Notes under the pieces: generated by a model
Seen by the model: only the letters and a program-made list of their open reading frames with translations
Databases searched by the model: none
What the model was told of the DNA's origin: nothing
NCBI RefSeq assembly: GCF_900105555.1
Contig: NZ_FNTZ01000001.1
Span: forward strand, 1,922,001-1,986,000
Length of the DNA: 64,000 nucleotides
Origin: Pseudomonas coleopterorum
Lineage (GTDB): Bacteria > Pseudomonadota > Gammaproteobacteria > Pseudomonadales > Pseudomonadaceae
Direction of reading: 5' to 3'
Made by a program: the position numbers and the translations under genes
In this document: positions 27,102-35,679 of the stretch, one piece after another
Position numbering within the stretch: the stretch's first letter is position 1
Layout: each line of letters opens with the position of its first letter

Positions 27102-28709
27102 ATGACATACGACTACATCATCGCTGGCGCCGGCGCAGCCGGCTGCATCCTCGCCAACCGGCTATCGGCCTGCGGCAACTACACGGTGTTGCTGCTGGAA
27201 GCGGGCGGCAAGGACAGTTCCCTGTGGTTCAAGATACCGGTCGGCTTTGCCAAGATGTATTACAACCCGACCTTCAACTGGATGTACTATAGCCAGCCGC
27301 AAAAGCAGCTCGACAACCGCGAAATCTATGCCCCGCGCGGCAAGGTCCAGGGCGGTTCGGGCTCCATCAATGCAATGATTTACGTCCGTGGCCAGCCTCA
27401 TGACTTCGACGACTGGGCGAGCAACGGCAATGATGGCTGGGGTTTCAAGGACGTCCTGCCGTATTTCCGCAAACTGGAAAACCACCCATTGGGCGACACC
27501 GAATACCACGGTGCAAGCGGCCCGATCAGCATCACCCCGATGAAAGGCCAGACCCATCCGATCTGCGATGTGTTCCTCCAGGGCTGCGATGAACTTGGCT
27601 ATCCGCATAGTGACGATTTCAATGGCCCTAAATTCGAAGGCTCGGGCATCTATGACGTTAACACCAAGGATGGCCAGCGCAGCTCCAGCAGCTTTGCGCA
27701 TTTGCACCCAGCACTCAGCCGACCGAACCTGACGGTTGAGCATTACGCGTTGGTGGATCGCGTGCTGTTTGATGGCAAGCGGGCGACCGGGATTTCAGTG
27801 ACCCAGCACGGCGTAGTCCGCACCTTCACGGCCTGCAAGGAAGTGATCTTATGCGCCGGTGCCGTCGACACGCCGAAGATTCTGCAATTGTCCGGTGTCG
27901 CCGATCAGGCGCTTATGGCCAAATATCAGATTCCGCTGGTCAAACACCTGCCAGCGGTAGGGCAGAACCTGCAGGATCACCTGTGCGCCAGCTATTACTA
28001 CAAGGCCAACATCCCGACGTTGAATGATCAGCTCGGCTCGCTGTTCGGTCAGTTCAAACTCGGTTTCAAATACCTGCTGACCCGCAAGGGCGCACTGGCG
28101 ATGAGCGTCAATCAGGCGGGTGGTTTTTTCCGCGGCAACGCAGCGCAGGACCATCCGAACCTGCAACTGTATTTCAATCCTCTGTCTTATCAGATTCCAA
28201 AAAACAACAAGGCTAGTCTCAAGCCCGAGCCGTATTCAGGCTTTCTGCTGTGCTTCAATCCGTGCCGGCCGACCAGCCGTGGGCACATCGAAATCAAATC
28301 CAACAACCCACGCGATGCTGCGCTGATCGACCCGAATTATCTCAGTACGCAAAAGGACATTGATGAGGTTATCCAGGGCAGCCGGCTCATGCGCAAAATC
28401 ATGCAGGCGCCGGCACTCAAAGGCATCACCATCGCAGAGGTGCTGCCAGGGCCTGCGGTCGAAAGCGACGAGCAGATGTTGCAGTACTTTCGCGAGAACA
28501 GCGGTTCGATCTACCATCTGTGCGGCTCGTGCGCGATGGGCCCGGATGAACAAAAAACCGTGGTGGACAAGCGGCTAAAAGTTCATGGTTTGGACGGTTT
28601 GCGTATCGTTGACGCGTCGATTTTTCCCAACGTGACCAGCGGCAATACGCATGCAGCAGTGCTGATGGTGGCGGAGAAGGGCGCCGACTTGATTCTTCAG
28701 GACGCCTGA
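27102..28709 (+). CDS. GMC-family FAD-dependent oxidoreductase
   Basis: A 535-aa glucose-methanol-choline oxidoreductase. The N-terminal FAD dinucleotide fold is IIAGAGAAGCILANRL with LLLEAGG as the second strand; the GMC signature GGSGSINAMIYVRGQP follows near residue 87. Active-site region SIYHLCGSCAMG and the C-terminal conserved TSGNTHAAVLMVAEKGA carry the catalytic His and Asn/His pair. It oxidises an alcohol, passing electrons to oxygen or the respiratory chain. Last gene of the AldA/MFS/dehydratase set. A fragment TTGTGGGAGCG at 27063-27073 just upstream looks like a half REP. Confidence 0.92.
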   Translation: MTYDYIIAGAGAAGCILANRLSACGNYTVLLLEAGGKDSSLWFKIPVGFAKMYYNPTFNWMYYSQPQKQLDNREIYAPRGKVQGGSGSINAMIYVRGQPHDFDDWASNGNDGWGFKDVLPYFRKLENHPLGDTEYHGASGPISITPMKGQTHPICDVFLQGCDELGYPHSDDFNGPKFEGSGIYDVNTKDGQRSSSSFAHLHPALSRPNLTVEHYALVDRVLFDGKRATGISVTQHGVVRTFTACKEVILCAGAVDTPKILQLSGVADQALMAKYQIPLVKHLPAVGQNLQDHLCASYYYKANIPTLNDQLGSLFGQFKLGFKYLLTRKGALAMSVNQAGGFFRGNAAQDHPNLQLYFNPLSYQIPKNNKASLKPEPYSGFLLCFNPCRPTSRGHIEIKSNNPRDAALIDPNYLSTQKDIDEVIQGSRLMRKIMQAPALKGITIAEVLPGPAVESDEQMLQYFRENSGSIYHLCGSCAMGPDEQKTVVDKRLKVHGLDGLRIVDASIFPNVTSGNTHAAVLMVAEKGADLILQDA

Positions 28710-28747
28710 TTCACCTGCAATGATTTGCGCGACTCTAATCACTGTGA

Positions 28748-29662
28748 CTAAAGACTATCCGGATCCCCAAAAAACATCTGAATCCGCGACCTCAACCACC
28801 GCTCCCCCGGATCATTATCCTGCGACCCCCGCCAAGCCAGATGCAGCTCGAACGAAGGCGTGTCCAGCGGCAGCGGCTCTGCGCGCACGCCGCCGGCGGC
28901 GGTGAGGGAGTCGGCGGTGTAGTCAGGCACGGTGGCGACGATGTCGGTGCCGGCGAGCAGGGTGCTCAGGCCATTGAATTGCGGGACGGCGAGCACCACG
29001 TGACGGGTGCGGCCGTGTTTCTTCAGTTCTTCGTCGATGAAGCCGCTCAGGTCGCCGGCGAACGACACCAGCGCGTGGGGGCGGGCGCAGAACTCGTCGA
29101 GGGTCAGGTTGCCCGGCTTGGTGTCGGCGCGCAGCAGCATGGGGCGGTTGCGTCGCAGCACCTTGCGTTTGGCGTTGGCCGGCAAGTCGTCGGTGTAGCT
29201 GACGCCGATGGAGATTTCCCCGGAGGCGAGCAGGGCCGGCATGAGGATGTAGTTGGCGCGGCGGATCACCAGCACGATGCCCGGCGCTTCGGCCCGGATG
29301 CGCTTGAGCAGCATGGGCAGCAGGGCGAACTCGACGTCGTCGGACAGGCCGATGCGGAACACCGCGGTGCTGGTGGCCGGGTCGAACTCGGCGGCGCGGC
29401 TGACGGCCGTGGAGATGGAGTCCAGCGCCGGCGAGAGCAGGGCAAAGATCTCCATGGCCCGCGCCGAGGGTTCCATGCTGCGTCCGGTGCGCACGAACAG
29501 GGGGTCGTCGAACAATCCGCGCAGGCGTGACAGCGCGGCGCTGATGGCCGGCTGGCCGAGAAAGAGCTTTTCGGCAGCGCGGGTGACACTGCGTTCATGC
29601 ATCAGGGTTTCGAACACGATCAACAGGTTCAGGTCGACGCGACGCAGGTCGTTACGGTTCAT
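28748..29662 (-). CDS. mexT: LysR-family regulator MexT
   Basis: A 304-aa LysR protein that matches P. aeruginosa MexT nearly throughout as I remember it, including the N-terminal VDLNLLIVFETLMHERSVTR, the stretch SAALSRLRGLFDDPLFVRTG and the C-terminal ERWLRSRIQMFFGDPDSL. MexT activates the mexEF-oprN multidrug efflux operon and mexS in response to disulfide/electrophile stress. The length equals the functional form and I see no disruption. It is divergent from mexS, as in P. aeruginosa. Here, however, the gene beyond its 3' end is the convergent GMC oxidoreductase and not mexEF-oprN. Confidence 0.9.
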   Translation of the reverse strand: MNRNDLRRVDLNLLIVFETLMHERSVTRAAEKLFLGQPAISAALSRLRGLFDDPLFVRTGRSMEPSARAMEIFALLSPALDSISTAVSRAAEFDPATSTAVFRIGLSDDVEFALLPMLLKRIRAEAPGIVLVIRRANYILMPALLASGEISIGVSYTDDLPANAKRKVLRRNRPMLLRADTKPGNLTLDEFCARPHALVSFAGDLSGFIDEELKKHGRTRHVVLAVPQFNGLSTLLAGTDIVATVPDYTADSLTAAGGVRAEPLPLDTPSFELHLAWRGSQDNDPGERWLRSRIQMFFGDPDSL

Positions 29663-29893
29663 CTATAGGCCCGCTGGAACATGAAGAAGAGGTGCAGGCG
29701 TGAATATTAAGGGCAAAGGCTGCTACCCTGCACCGGAAAATTTCGGTTTGGGCCATCCTCATGCCCGCGCCGCAGAGCGGTCGCTGGGTCGAATCGATGG
29801 CGAGCATGTCGACTATTAACAGGCGCTGATAGCTTATGCGCGAATGCCCAGATAAAGTTCAGGGCATTAGAGGTTTACAAGGCGAGGTTTGCG
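29663..29893. promoter_or_regulatory. mexT-mexS divergent promoter region
   Basis: 231 bases between the divergent start codons. MexT is known to bind a nod-box-like site beginning ATCA and containing GTCGAT. I see GTCGACTAT at 29809-29817 and ATCGATGG near 29795, which resemble parts of it, but no full match with correct spacing. The region probably contains the MexT site. Confidence 0.35.
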
Positions 29894-30907
29894 ATGTCCC
29901 GCACGATCCGTTTTCATAAATTTGGCCCGGCGCAAGTCTTGACGTGCGAAGAGCACGCAGTGGCATCGCCCGCTCCGGGCGAAGTTCAGGTCCGTGTCGA
30001 GGCGATCGGTATCAGCTGGTATGACGTGCTCTGGCGGCAGAATTTGGCGCCGTCGCAAGCACGCTTGCCGGCGGGCCTCGGGCAGGAGATGGCGGGCGTG
30101 GTGACCGCGGTGGGCGAGGGTGTCGAAGGTTTCGCGGTCGGCGACAAGGTTGCCAGCTTTCCGGCGCAGAGCCCCAACGAATACCCGGTCTATGGCGAGG
30201 CGATCCTGCTGCCGGCCACGGCCCTGACGCGCTACCCGGACATCCTTTCGCCAATCGAGGCGGCGGTGCATTACACGCCGTTGCTGATCGCGTATTTCGC
30301 GTACGCCGAACTCGCCCGTGCCAAGCCAGGGCAGACCGCTTTGGTGACCGATGCCAGCCACTGTGCCGGACCTTCGTTCGTGCAGTTGGGCAAGGCGCTG
30401 GGCCTGAAGGTGGTGGCGGCCACGCGCAATCCCGCCGAGCGCGACTACCTGCTGTCGCTGGGCGCCGAGAAGGTGGTGGTGACCGAGGAGCAGGATCTGC
30501 TCATGCAGATCGATAAGTTCACCGGCAACCGCGGTGTGGACATGGTGCTCGATGGCCTGGGCGGGCCGCAGATGTCGGTCTTGGGAGACGTGTTGGCACC
30601 CCGTGGCAGCCTGATCCTGTATGGCCTGCAGGGGGGCAACCAGACACCGTTCCCGGCCTGTGCCGCGTTCCAGAAGAACATCCAGTTCCATGTGCATTGC
30701 CTGGGCAACTTCCTCGGCAAGCCGGAACTGGGCATCATCCAGGATGCCGAGGCGTTGCAGCGCGCGTTGCGTGATATCAACCAGATGACGGCTGATCGGG
30801 TACTGGTACCGCAGGTTGCCAAGGTGTATCCGTTCGATGAGTTCGTCGAGGCGCACAAGGCCATGGACGAATGCCCTTGCGGCGGGCGCATCGCGTTGCA
30901 GCTGTAA
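29894..30907 (+). CDS. mexS: Zinc-free MDR-type quinone oxidoreductase MexS
   Basis: A 337-aa medium-chain dehydrogenase/reductase of the NADPH:quinone reductase type, about the length of P. aeruginosa MexS. N-terminal GroES-like domain (APGEVQVRVEAIGISWYD), then a Rossmann domain (ALVTDASHCAGPSFVQLGKA). The Zn-ligand Cys of classical alcohol dehydrogenases is absent at the usual place. Loss of mexS in P. aeruginosa activates MexT, presumably through build-up of an electrophile that MexS detoxifies. Identification rests mainly on divergence from mexT. Start ATG 29894 with AAGGCGAGG upstream. Confidence 0.85.
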   Translation: MSRTIRFHKFGPAQVLTCEEHAVASPAPGEVQVRVEAIGISWYDVLWRQNLAPSQARLPAGLGQEMAGVVTAVGEGVEGFAVGDKVASFPAQSPNEYPVYGEAILLPATALTRYPDILSPIEAAVHYTPLLIAYFAYAELARAKPGQTALVTDASHCAGPSFVQLGKALGLKVVAATRNPAERDYLLSLGAEKVVVTEEQDLLMQIDKFTGNRGVDMVLDGLGGPQMSVLGDVLAPRGSLILYGLQGGNQTPFPACAAFQKNIQFHVHCLGNFLGKPELGIIQDAEALQRALRDINQMTADRVLVPQVAKVYPFDEFVEAHKAMDECPCGGRIALQL

Positions 30908-31228
30908 CCTGTCGAAGCGGCGTCCTGCCTGGGGCGCCGTGTTTTCCTGGTGTTTTTCCTCTGATTCACGCTGGTTTGTAAGACCTTTCGCTTCCTTTTT
31001 TCAGATCCATCCGATTGCGCTCGACGCCGGTACAAGCGCCTCATGAGGCTTGTGCGGCCTTGCCGTGCCCTGCTGATCTGCACTGCCTTTTGCCGACTTT
31101 CTGTATCTTTTAATCGAAAGGCGGCTCTTCATAATGCGCGCTCTATGCCCGTCTCCGGGGCTTGGCAAGCGCGGTTCGAAGCGTGGCAGTCTTCCGGCGG
31201 GTTCCTGGCCAGAACTCGGAAACCACCC
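30908..31228. other. Intergenic region upstream of the unknown 437-aa gene
   Basis: About 320 bases. Apart from the possible mexS terminator it holds nothing recognisable. The downstream gene's frame is open from 31043, but the predicted extra 62 residues are arginine/cysteine rich and unlike the rest, so I treat them as untranslated. The promoter of the downstream pair should lie here. Confidence 0.45.
30916..30945 (+). terminator. Possible terminator after mexS
   Basis: CGGCG at 30919-30923 and CGCCG at 30935-30939 can pair, followed by GTGTTTTCC. The stem is short and the T-run weak, so only a tentative terminator. Confidence 0.35.
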
Positions 31229-32542
31229 ATGAGCGCAATGCACCAGCAAGCCATGAATCATGTTTACCAGCAGGTGCTGTCACGTTTGCTGGGGTCCTTT
31301 TCGCCCGCCCGGCGCATGGCGGTTCAGCCATTGATCCAGCGGCTGATGACGGCCGCCGGAGGGGCGCAGCGTCTGGGCAGCTATCGAATCGTCTACAGGC
31401 TCTGCGGCAGTACCGCTGGCAACTGCAACCTGGCGTTGTTGCGAGCCGCGCAACTGACCTTGGCTGCCCGCAACCAACCGACCTTTTTCATCCGCGCCGC
31501 GGTCGGCAGTCAGGCCCTGCTCGACGATGCCCGCAACAGCAATGTGCAGAGGGTCTGCAACGCGTTGTTTCTGCACGATGATCCGCGCTTCGAACTGCTG
31601 GCCTTCGATGACGAAACACTGCAGCCCTATGAATACCGTCATGCCAGCGTCAACCAACGGCGCCTGAACCTGCGCACGGAAATGCTGGGCGTTGCCCATG
31701 AACTCGACACCTTGGTGCCAGCAGCATTTCAGCAGCATGGGTATCGCGCGATGGCTAGGATGTACCAGCGCTTGCTGGGCTATCGGGCGTCGGCCGACGC
31801 CATCGTGCTCGATCAACCCCTGTTGCAACGCCAGCGCTTCGTCGCGTGGGCTCTGCGCGAAAGGCGCCGCGCGGGCGGGGCGCGAGTCTCGCGTCATCAT
31901 TGGCAAGCGAGCGATTGCCTGCAGCTCGTCGATGCTGGCGTTGAGGCCATGACCCGCGGACAACGGATAGATCTGCCCGCCGGTGTGCATTTGCTGGGTG
32001 CACATGACCTGCTCGGCGACCTGGTGGCTGGAGACGAAGCGCTGTGTCACTTTCTGGGCTGCCAGCCAGTGCAGGCGCTGTTCGATCAACGGGAAACCCG
32101 CTACCCGCTAATGGTGTGGTTGGCTTACCTGGGGGGCCTGCGCAACCAACAGTTGCACGTTGGCAGCTTCGAGCAGGGGCTGGATGCGTTTCGCGATTCC
32201 ATCGCACGTGTGGTGCCGGGTCCGGCAGAGTCGGTGCACCTTTCATCCCGAGCGCTGCCACGCGATGCTGCAGAACAGATGCAAGCTCGTCTGTGCACCT
32301 GGTATGGAATGGACTCGGCCCAGGTGAGCTGCGCCGTATACGCTCCGTTCAATGACCGCGGGGCACGTCTGGAGGCATTCCTGGCGGCATGCCATCCCGG
32401 CATGCAAGTGACTGCGCCTTACCTGCATCAGGGGTTGCGTGGGTCCAAGGTGCCTGCGCAGGTCGTGCAGTGGCTGGAGTCGGTCAGCGGCCTGCCACTG
32501 GCGACGCTGCAGCGCCTCTACCAGAGGCCCAGGTTGTCATGA
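31229..32542 (+). CDS. Protein of unknown function, coupled to MocR-like regulator
   Basis: A 437-aa soluble protein that I do not recognise. There is no signal peptide or membrane segment. It is rich in Arg, Gln, His and Leu and looks mostly helical. Short distinctive segments include GSYRIVYRLCGSTAGNCN near residue 49 and TRYPLMVWLAYLGGLRNQQL around residue 290. Its stop overlaps the start of the next gene by four bases (ATGA, 32539-32542), so the two are translated together and probably act together. ATG 31229 has CTCGGA upstream. The base composition resembles that of the following genes. No function is proposed. Confidence 0.75.
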   Translation: MSAMHQQAMNHVYQQVLSRLLGSFSPARRMAVQPLIQRLMTAAGGAQRLGSYRIVYRLCGSTAGNCNLALLRAAQLTLAARNQPTFFIRAAVGSQALLDDARNSNVQRVCNALFLHDDPRFELLAFDDETLQPYEYRHASVNQRRLNLRTEMLGVAHELDTLVPAAFQQHGYRAMARMYQRLLGYRASADAIVLDQPLLQRQRFVAWALRERRRAGGARVSRHHWQASDCLQLVDAGVEAMTRGQRIDLPAGVHLLGAHDLLGDLVAGDEALCHFLGCQPVQALFDQRETRYPLMVWLAYLGGLRNQQLHVGSFEQGLDAFRDSIARVVPGPAESVHLSSRALPRDAAEQMQARLCTWYGMDSAQVSCAVYAPFNDRGARLEAFLAACHPGMQVTAPYLHQGLRGSKVPAQVVQWLESVSGLPLATLQRLYQRPRLS

Positions 32543-33942
32543 ACGGCGCTGCCAAGGACAAGGCCGGCGCGTTCGCTTACCAAGGTGTCTACCGCTATCT
32601 GTTGCGCCTGATCGACGGGATCGAGCCTGGGGCGCGCATCAAGTTGCCGTCCTTGCGGGTATTGGGGCGTACGCTGGATGTTTCCGTTTCTACAGTGCAG
32701 GCCGCCTATGGGCTGCTCGAGGCCGAAGGGCGCATCGAGCCGGTGGCCAAATCCGGCTATTACGCCCGTGGCTCAACGGCGTTCGGACCGGCGCTGGCCA
32801 GTCCCGATCTACTCCAGCGCGTCCTTGCCGGTGCCTGCCAGTCCAACATGGAGGTGTTCAGTCGAGCCGCACCTGCGCCCAGAGCCGACGCGTTGAAAAC
32901 GGTGCTGCGCTTCGAGGTCGAGTTGGCCAGGCGTTATCCCGCTGGGCTGGGCAGTACCGTGCAGCCCTGTGGCGAGCTGGAGCTGCGCCACGCCCTGGCG
33001 GCCCGCTATACCCGTTGCCTTGAGCACCACTGGTGCGCCGACGATGTCTACATCGGCAGCGATCTGCTGAGCGTGTTGCACATGACCTGGACGGCGATGC
33101 AACTACAAGGTGCAGTCGTCGTTGTGCTGGTGCCGTGCGCCTGGCGCATTCTGCGGACCTTGCAGCAGGCGGGTGCGCGAGTGGTGGAGCTGGCGCTCGA
33201 TGCGCAGGGCAGGGTGCCGATGCAGCGGTTGCAGGAGGTGCTTGTGGGCCGGCAAGTCCGCCTGATGGTGCTCGGCGCGTCTTTTCATGCGCCTCACGGT
33301 ACCGCCATCGATGACCCCGACAAGCGCGCCATTGCCAGCTTGTTGGAACGGCATGGAGTATGGGTGGCCGAGGACGATACCGAGGGCGACCTGTGTTTCG
33401 AGGCAGCGTTGCGCTTTCGCGAACTGGTGGCACCGCAACGTCTGCTGATCTTCGGGTCGCTACAGCATCTTTTAGGCGCCGAGGCACCTTTCGCCTACCT
33501 GCTGTCGCGCCAATGGCAGGGCCGCTTGCAACAGTACTGCCTGCAACGCGCGACGGTAGCGCCGCCGCTGCGACAGAAAGTGCTGGCGCGATTCATCAGC
33601 GGCGGCGGCTACGATGACTGTCTGAGCCCGCAGCGCGAATCGCTACGCGACCAGGTCGTGGCCTTCACCGCAATCCTGCGCAAGCATCTGGACGAGCGGT
33701 TGCAGTTGGCAAAGACCGAAGGCGGGGCGTGCATATGGGCGCGCTCGCGCTACCCGGTCGATATGCGCAACGTCTTCGAAGACCTGCGCAGACAGCGGTT
33801 GCTGATCGCCCCCGGGGATGTTTTCAGCCTGCAGGGCCATTGCCATCAGCACTTGCGCCTCAATGGTTGCGGACACTCGATGGCTCAGTGGGAGCGCTGC
33901 GCCAAGGCGCTTGCACTGGCGCTGGAGGCTCACGCAGTGTAG
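32539..33942 (+). CDS. MocR-like GntR/aminotransferase-fold regulator lacking the PLP lysine
   Basis: A 467-aa protein with an N-terminal GntR winged HTH (KLPSLRVLGRTLDVSVSTVQ at about 34-53) joined to a type-I aminotransferase fold. In MocR regulators the PLP Schiff-base lysine lies in a GSFSKTL motif; here the equivalent is GSLQHLL, with His310 at the lysine position. The usual EDDY is EDDT (278-281), so a second PLP-contacting residue is also lost. The protein is thus a MocR relative that probably binds another ligand, or PLP non-covalently. Start ATG 32539 overlaps the upstream stop; the open frame before it belongs to the upstream gene's shadow. Confidence 0.82.
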   Translation: MNGAAKDKAGAFAYQGVYRYLLRLIDGIEPGARIKLPSLRVLGRTLDVSVSTVQAAYGLLEAEGRIEPVAKSGYYARGSTAFGPALASPDLLQRVLAGACQSNMEVFSRAAPAPRADALKTVLRFEVELARRYPAGLGSTVQPCGELELRHALAARYTRCLEHHWCADDVYIGSDLLSVLHMTWTAMQLQGAVVVVLVPCAWRILRTLQQAGARVVELALDAQGRVPMQRLQEVLVGRQVRLMVLGASFHAPHGTAIDDPDKRAIASLLERHGVWVAEDDTEGDLCFEAALRFRELVAPQRLLIFGSLQHLLGAEAPFAYLLSRQWQGRLQQYCLQRATVAPPLRQKVLARFISGGGYDDCLSPQRESLRDQVVAFTAILRKHLDERLQLAKTEGGACIWARSRYPVDMRNVFEDLRRQRLLIAPGDVFSLQGHCHQHLRLNGCGHSMAQWERCAKALALALEAHAV

Positions 33943-33984
33943 GGCGCCATCGGTCCATTTCCGATTGCCTTGGCTTTTTTCTGT

Positions 33985-35679
33985 ATGTATAACCAGTGGC
34001 TTTTACGACTCTGGTTTGGCGACAACGTGGCATTTGCACCGCTTGAAGACCCTTTCTACTACCTGGCCAATTTCCGTCGCGTGCTGGCGTGGCTCGAACA
34101 ACGCTACCTGGACGTGCTGGACGCCGAGGAGCTGGGTTTCATCCAGTGTTTCGAGACGCTGCCGCAGCCGTCACAGGCGCTGTTGGTGCGCATGATCATG
34201 CGCAAGGGCGAAATGTTTCGCGCCAGTCGCCTCGACTACGCCGAGATCGGTTGCCCGAAGCAGGCCGCCGAGCCGTTGCTGGCCAGTGGTTATCTGATGG
34301 ATCAGGCACCCTTGACCCTGGAGCAGGTGGGCGAGGTGCTGCTCAAGCCGGAAATCGTCGCCTGTTTTTCGGCCCATCTTGCCAAGCCGTCGTTGCCCAA
34401 GCCGCAACTGCTGCTGGCCCTCGCCGAGCAGGAGTGGCCGGCGCAGCCTTTCGCCGCCTGGTGCCCGACGTTGGCCGATACCTTGTACTGCCTGACCGTG
34501 CAGGCGCTCTGCGATCGCCTGCGGTTGCTGTTCTTCGGTAACCTGCATCAGGGCTGGACCGAGTTCGTGCTGGCGGACCTGGGCGTCTATCGTTACGAGT
34601 CGGTGCAACTGGCGCCCGCATCTCGGGGCCTGACCCATCGTGACGACGTGGCGGCGGGGTTGGCCCTGCATGCCTGCAGCGAAGCCATCGAAGCCGGTTT
34701 GCCGTGTGAAGAGATTCACCGGCAGTTGCTGGCGGTGACCACCGACAAATCATGGCTGCAGAGCCGTCGCCAGAAGCTGTTGTTCCGGCTGGGATATGCC
34801 TGCGAGCGCCAGCAGGACCTGCAGCAGGCCCTGGTGGTATACCGCAGCTGCGAGTTCGCCCAGGCCCGGGCGCGGATCATTCGCGTGCTCGAACTGTGCG
34901 GCGACTTCGCCGAAGCGCTGGCGCTGGCCGAGCAGGCCACCCTGGCGCCGCTGAATCCCGCCGAGGCGCAGCAATTGCCACGGATGTTGCCGCGCCTGCG
35001 TCGACACCTGGGGTTGCCTGCCGAACCCAAGCGTCAGGCCGCCAAGGTCGCGCGTCTGGACATGACGTTGGTGCTGTGCGAGCAGCGCCTGAGCGTCGAG
35101 CGCCGTGTGGCGGCCTCGCTGCACAGCGAAGACGCTCCCGTGCATTACGTCGAGAACACCCTGTTCAATGCCCTGTTCGGCCTGCTGTGCTGGAAGGCGA
35201 TTTTCGCGCCGTTGCCCGGCGCGTTTTTCCACCCGTTCCAGAACGGCCCGGCCGACCTTCACCAGCCCGACTTCCGTCAGCGCCGCAGCGCGCTGTTCGA
35301 CGCGTGCCTGGGTGAGCTGGACGACGGCCGCTACAAGCACACCATCCGCCAGACCTGGCAGGAGAAGCGGGGCCTGCAGTCACCCTTCGTACACTGGGGC
35401 ATGCTCGACGAAACCTTGCTGGAGCTGGCGCTGGGCTGCATTCCGGCGCAGCACCTCAAGCATTGTTTCGACCGCGTCCTGGAAGACGTCAAGGCCAACC
35501 GCACCGGCATGCCGGATCTCATCCAGTTCTGGCCGGCCGAGGGTCGCTACCTGATGATCGAGGTCAAAGGGCCGGGCGATCGCTTGCAGGACAACCAGCT
35601 GCGCTGGCTGGAGTTCTGCGCTCGCCATGGATTGCCGGTGCAGGTCTGCTACGTGGAGTGGGCAGGACAGCCCGCGTGA
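33985..35679 (+). CDS. fan1: FAN1-type structure-specific nuclease with VRR-NUC domain
   Basis: A 564-aa homologue of the DNA interstrand-crosslink repair nuclease FAN1, about the length of the P. aeruginosa enzyme (559 aa as I recall). FAN1 cuts 5' flaps and crosslinked DNA with Mn/Mg. The C-terminal VRR-NUC active site is visible as Asp511 (GMPDLIQFW), Glu526 and Lys528 (MIEVKGPGD); the spacing matches the D507, E522, K524 I remember for PaFAN1. The middle is a helical SAP/TPR-like region. Start is uncertain: ATG 33985 fits the family numbering, while a TTG at 33970 adds five residues. The 3' end overlaps the helicase start (GTGA, 35676-35679). Confidence 0.88.
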   Translation: MYNQWLLRLWFGDNVAFAPLEDPFYYLANFRRVLAWLEQRYLDVLDAEELGFIQCFETLPQPSQALLVRMIMRKGEMFRASRLDYAEIGCPKQAAEPLLASGYLMDQAPLTLEQVGEVLLKPEIVACFSAHLAKPSLPKPQLLLALAEQEWPAQPFAAWCPTLADTLYCLTVQALCDRLRLLFFGNLHQGWTEFVLADLGVYRYESVQLAPASRGLTHRDDVAAGLALHACSEAIEAGLPCEEIHRQLLAVTTDKSWLQSRRQKLLFRLGYACERQQDLQQALVVYRSCEFAQARARIIRVLELCGDFAEALALAEQATLAPLNPAEAQQLPRMLPRLRRHLGLPAEPKRQAAKVARLDMTLVLCEQRLSVERRVAASLHSEDAPVHYVENTLFNALFGLLCWKAIFAPLPGAFFHPFQNGPADLHQPDFRQRRSALFDACLGELDDGRYKHTIRQTWQEKRGLQSPFVHWGMLDETLLELALGCIPAQHLKHCFDRVLEDVKANRTGMPDLIQFWPAEGRYLMIEVKGPGDRLQDNQLRWLEFCARHGLPVQVCYVEWAGQPA

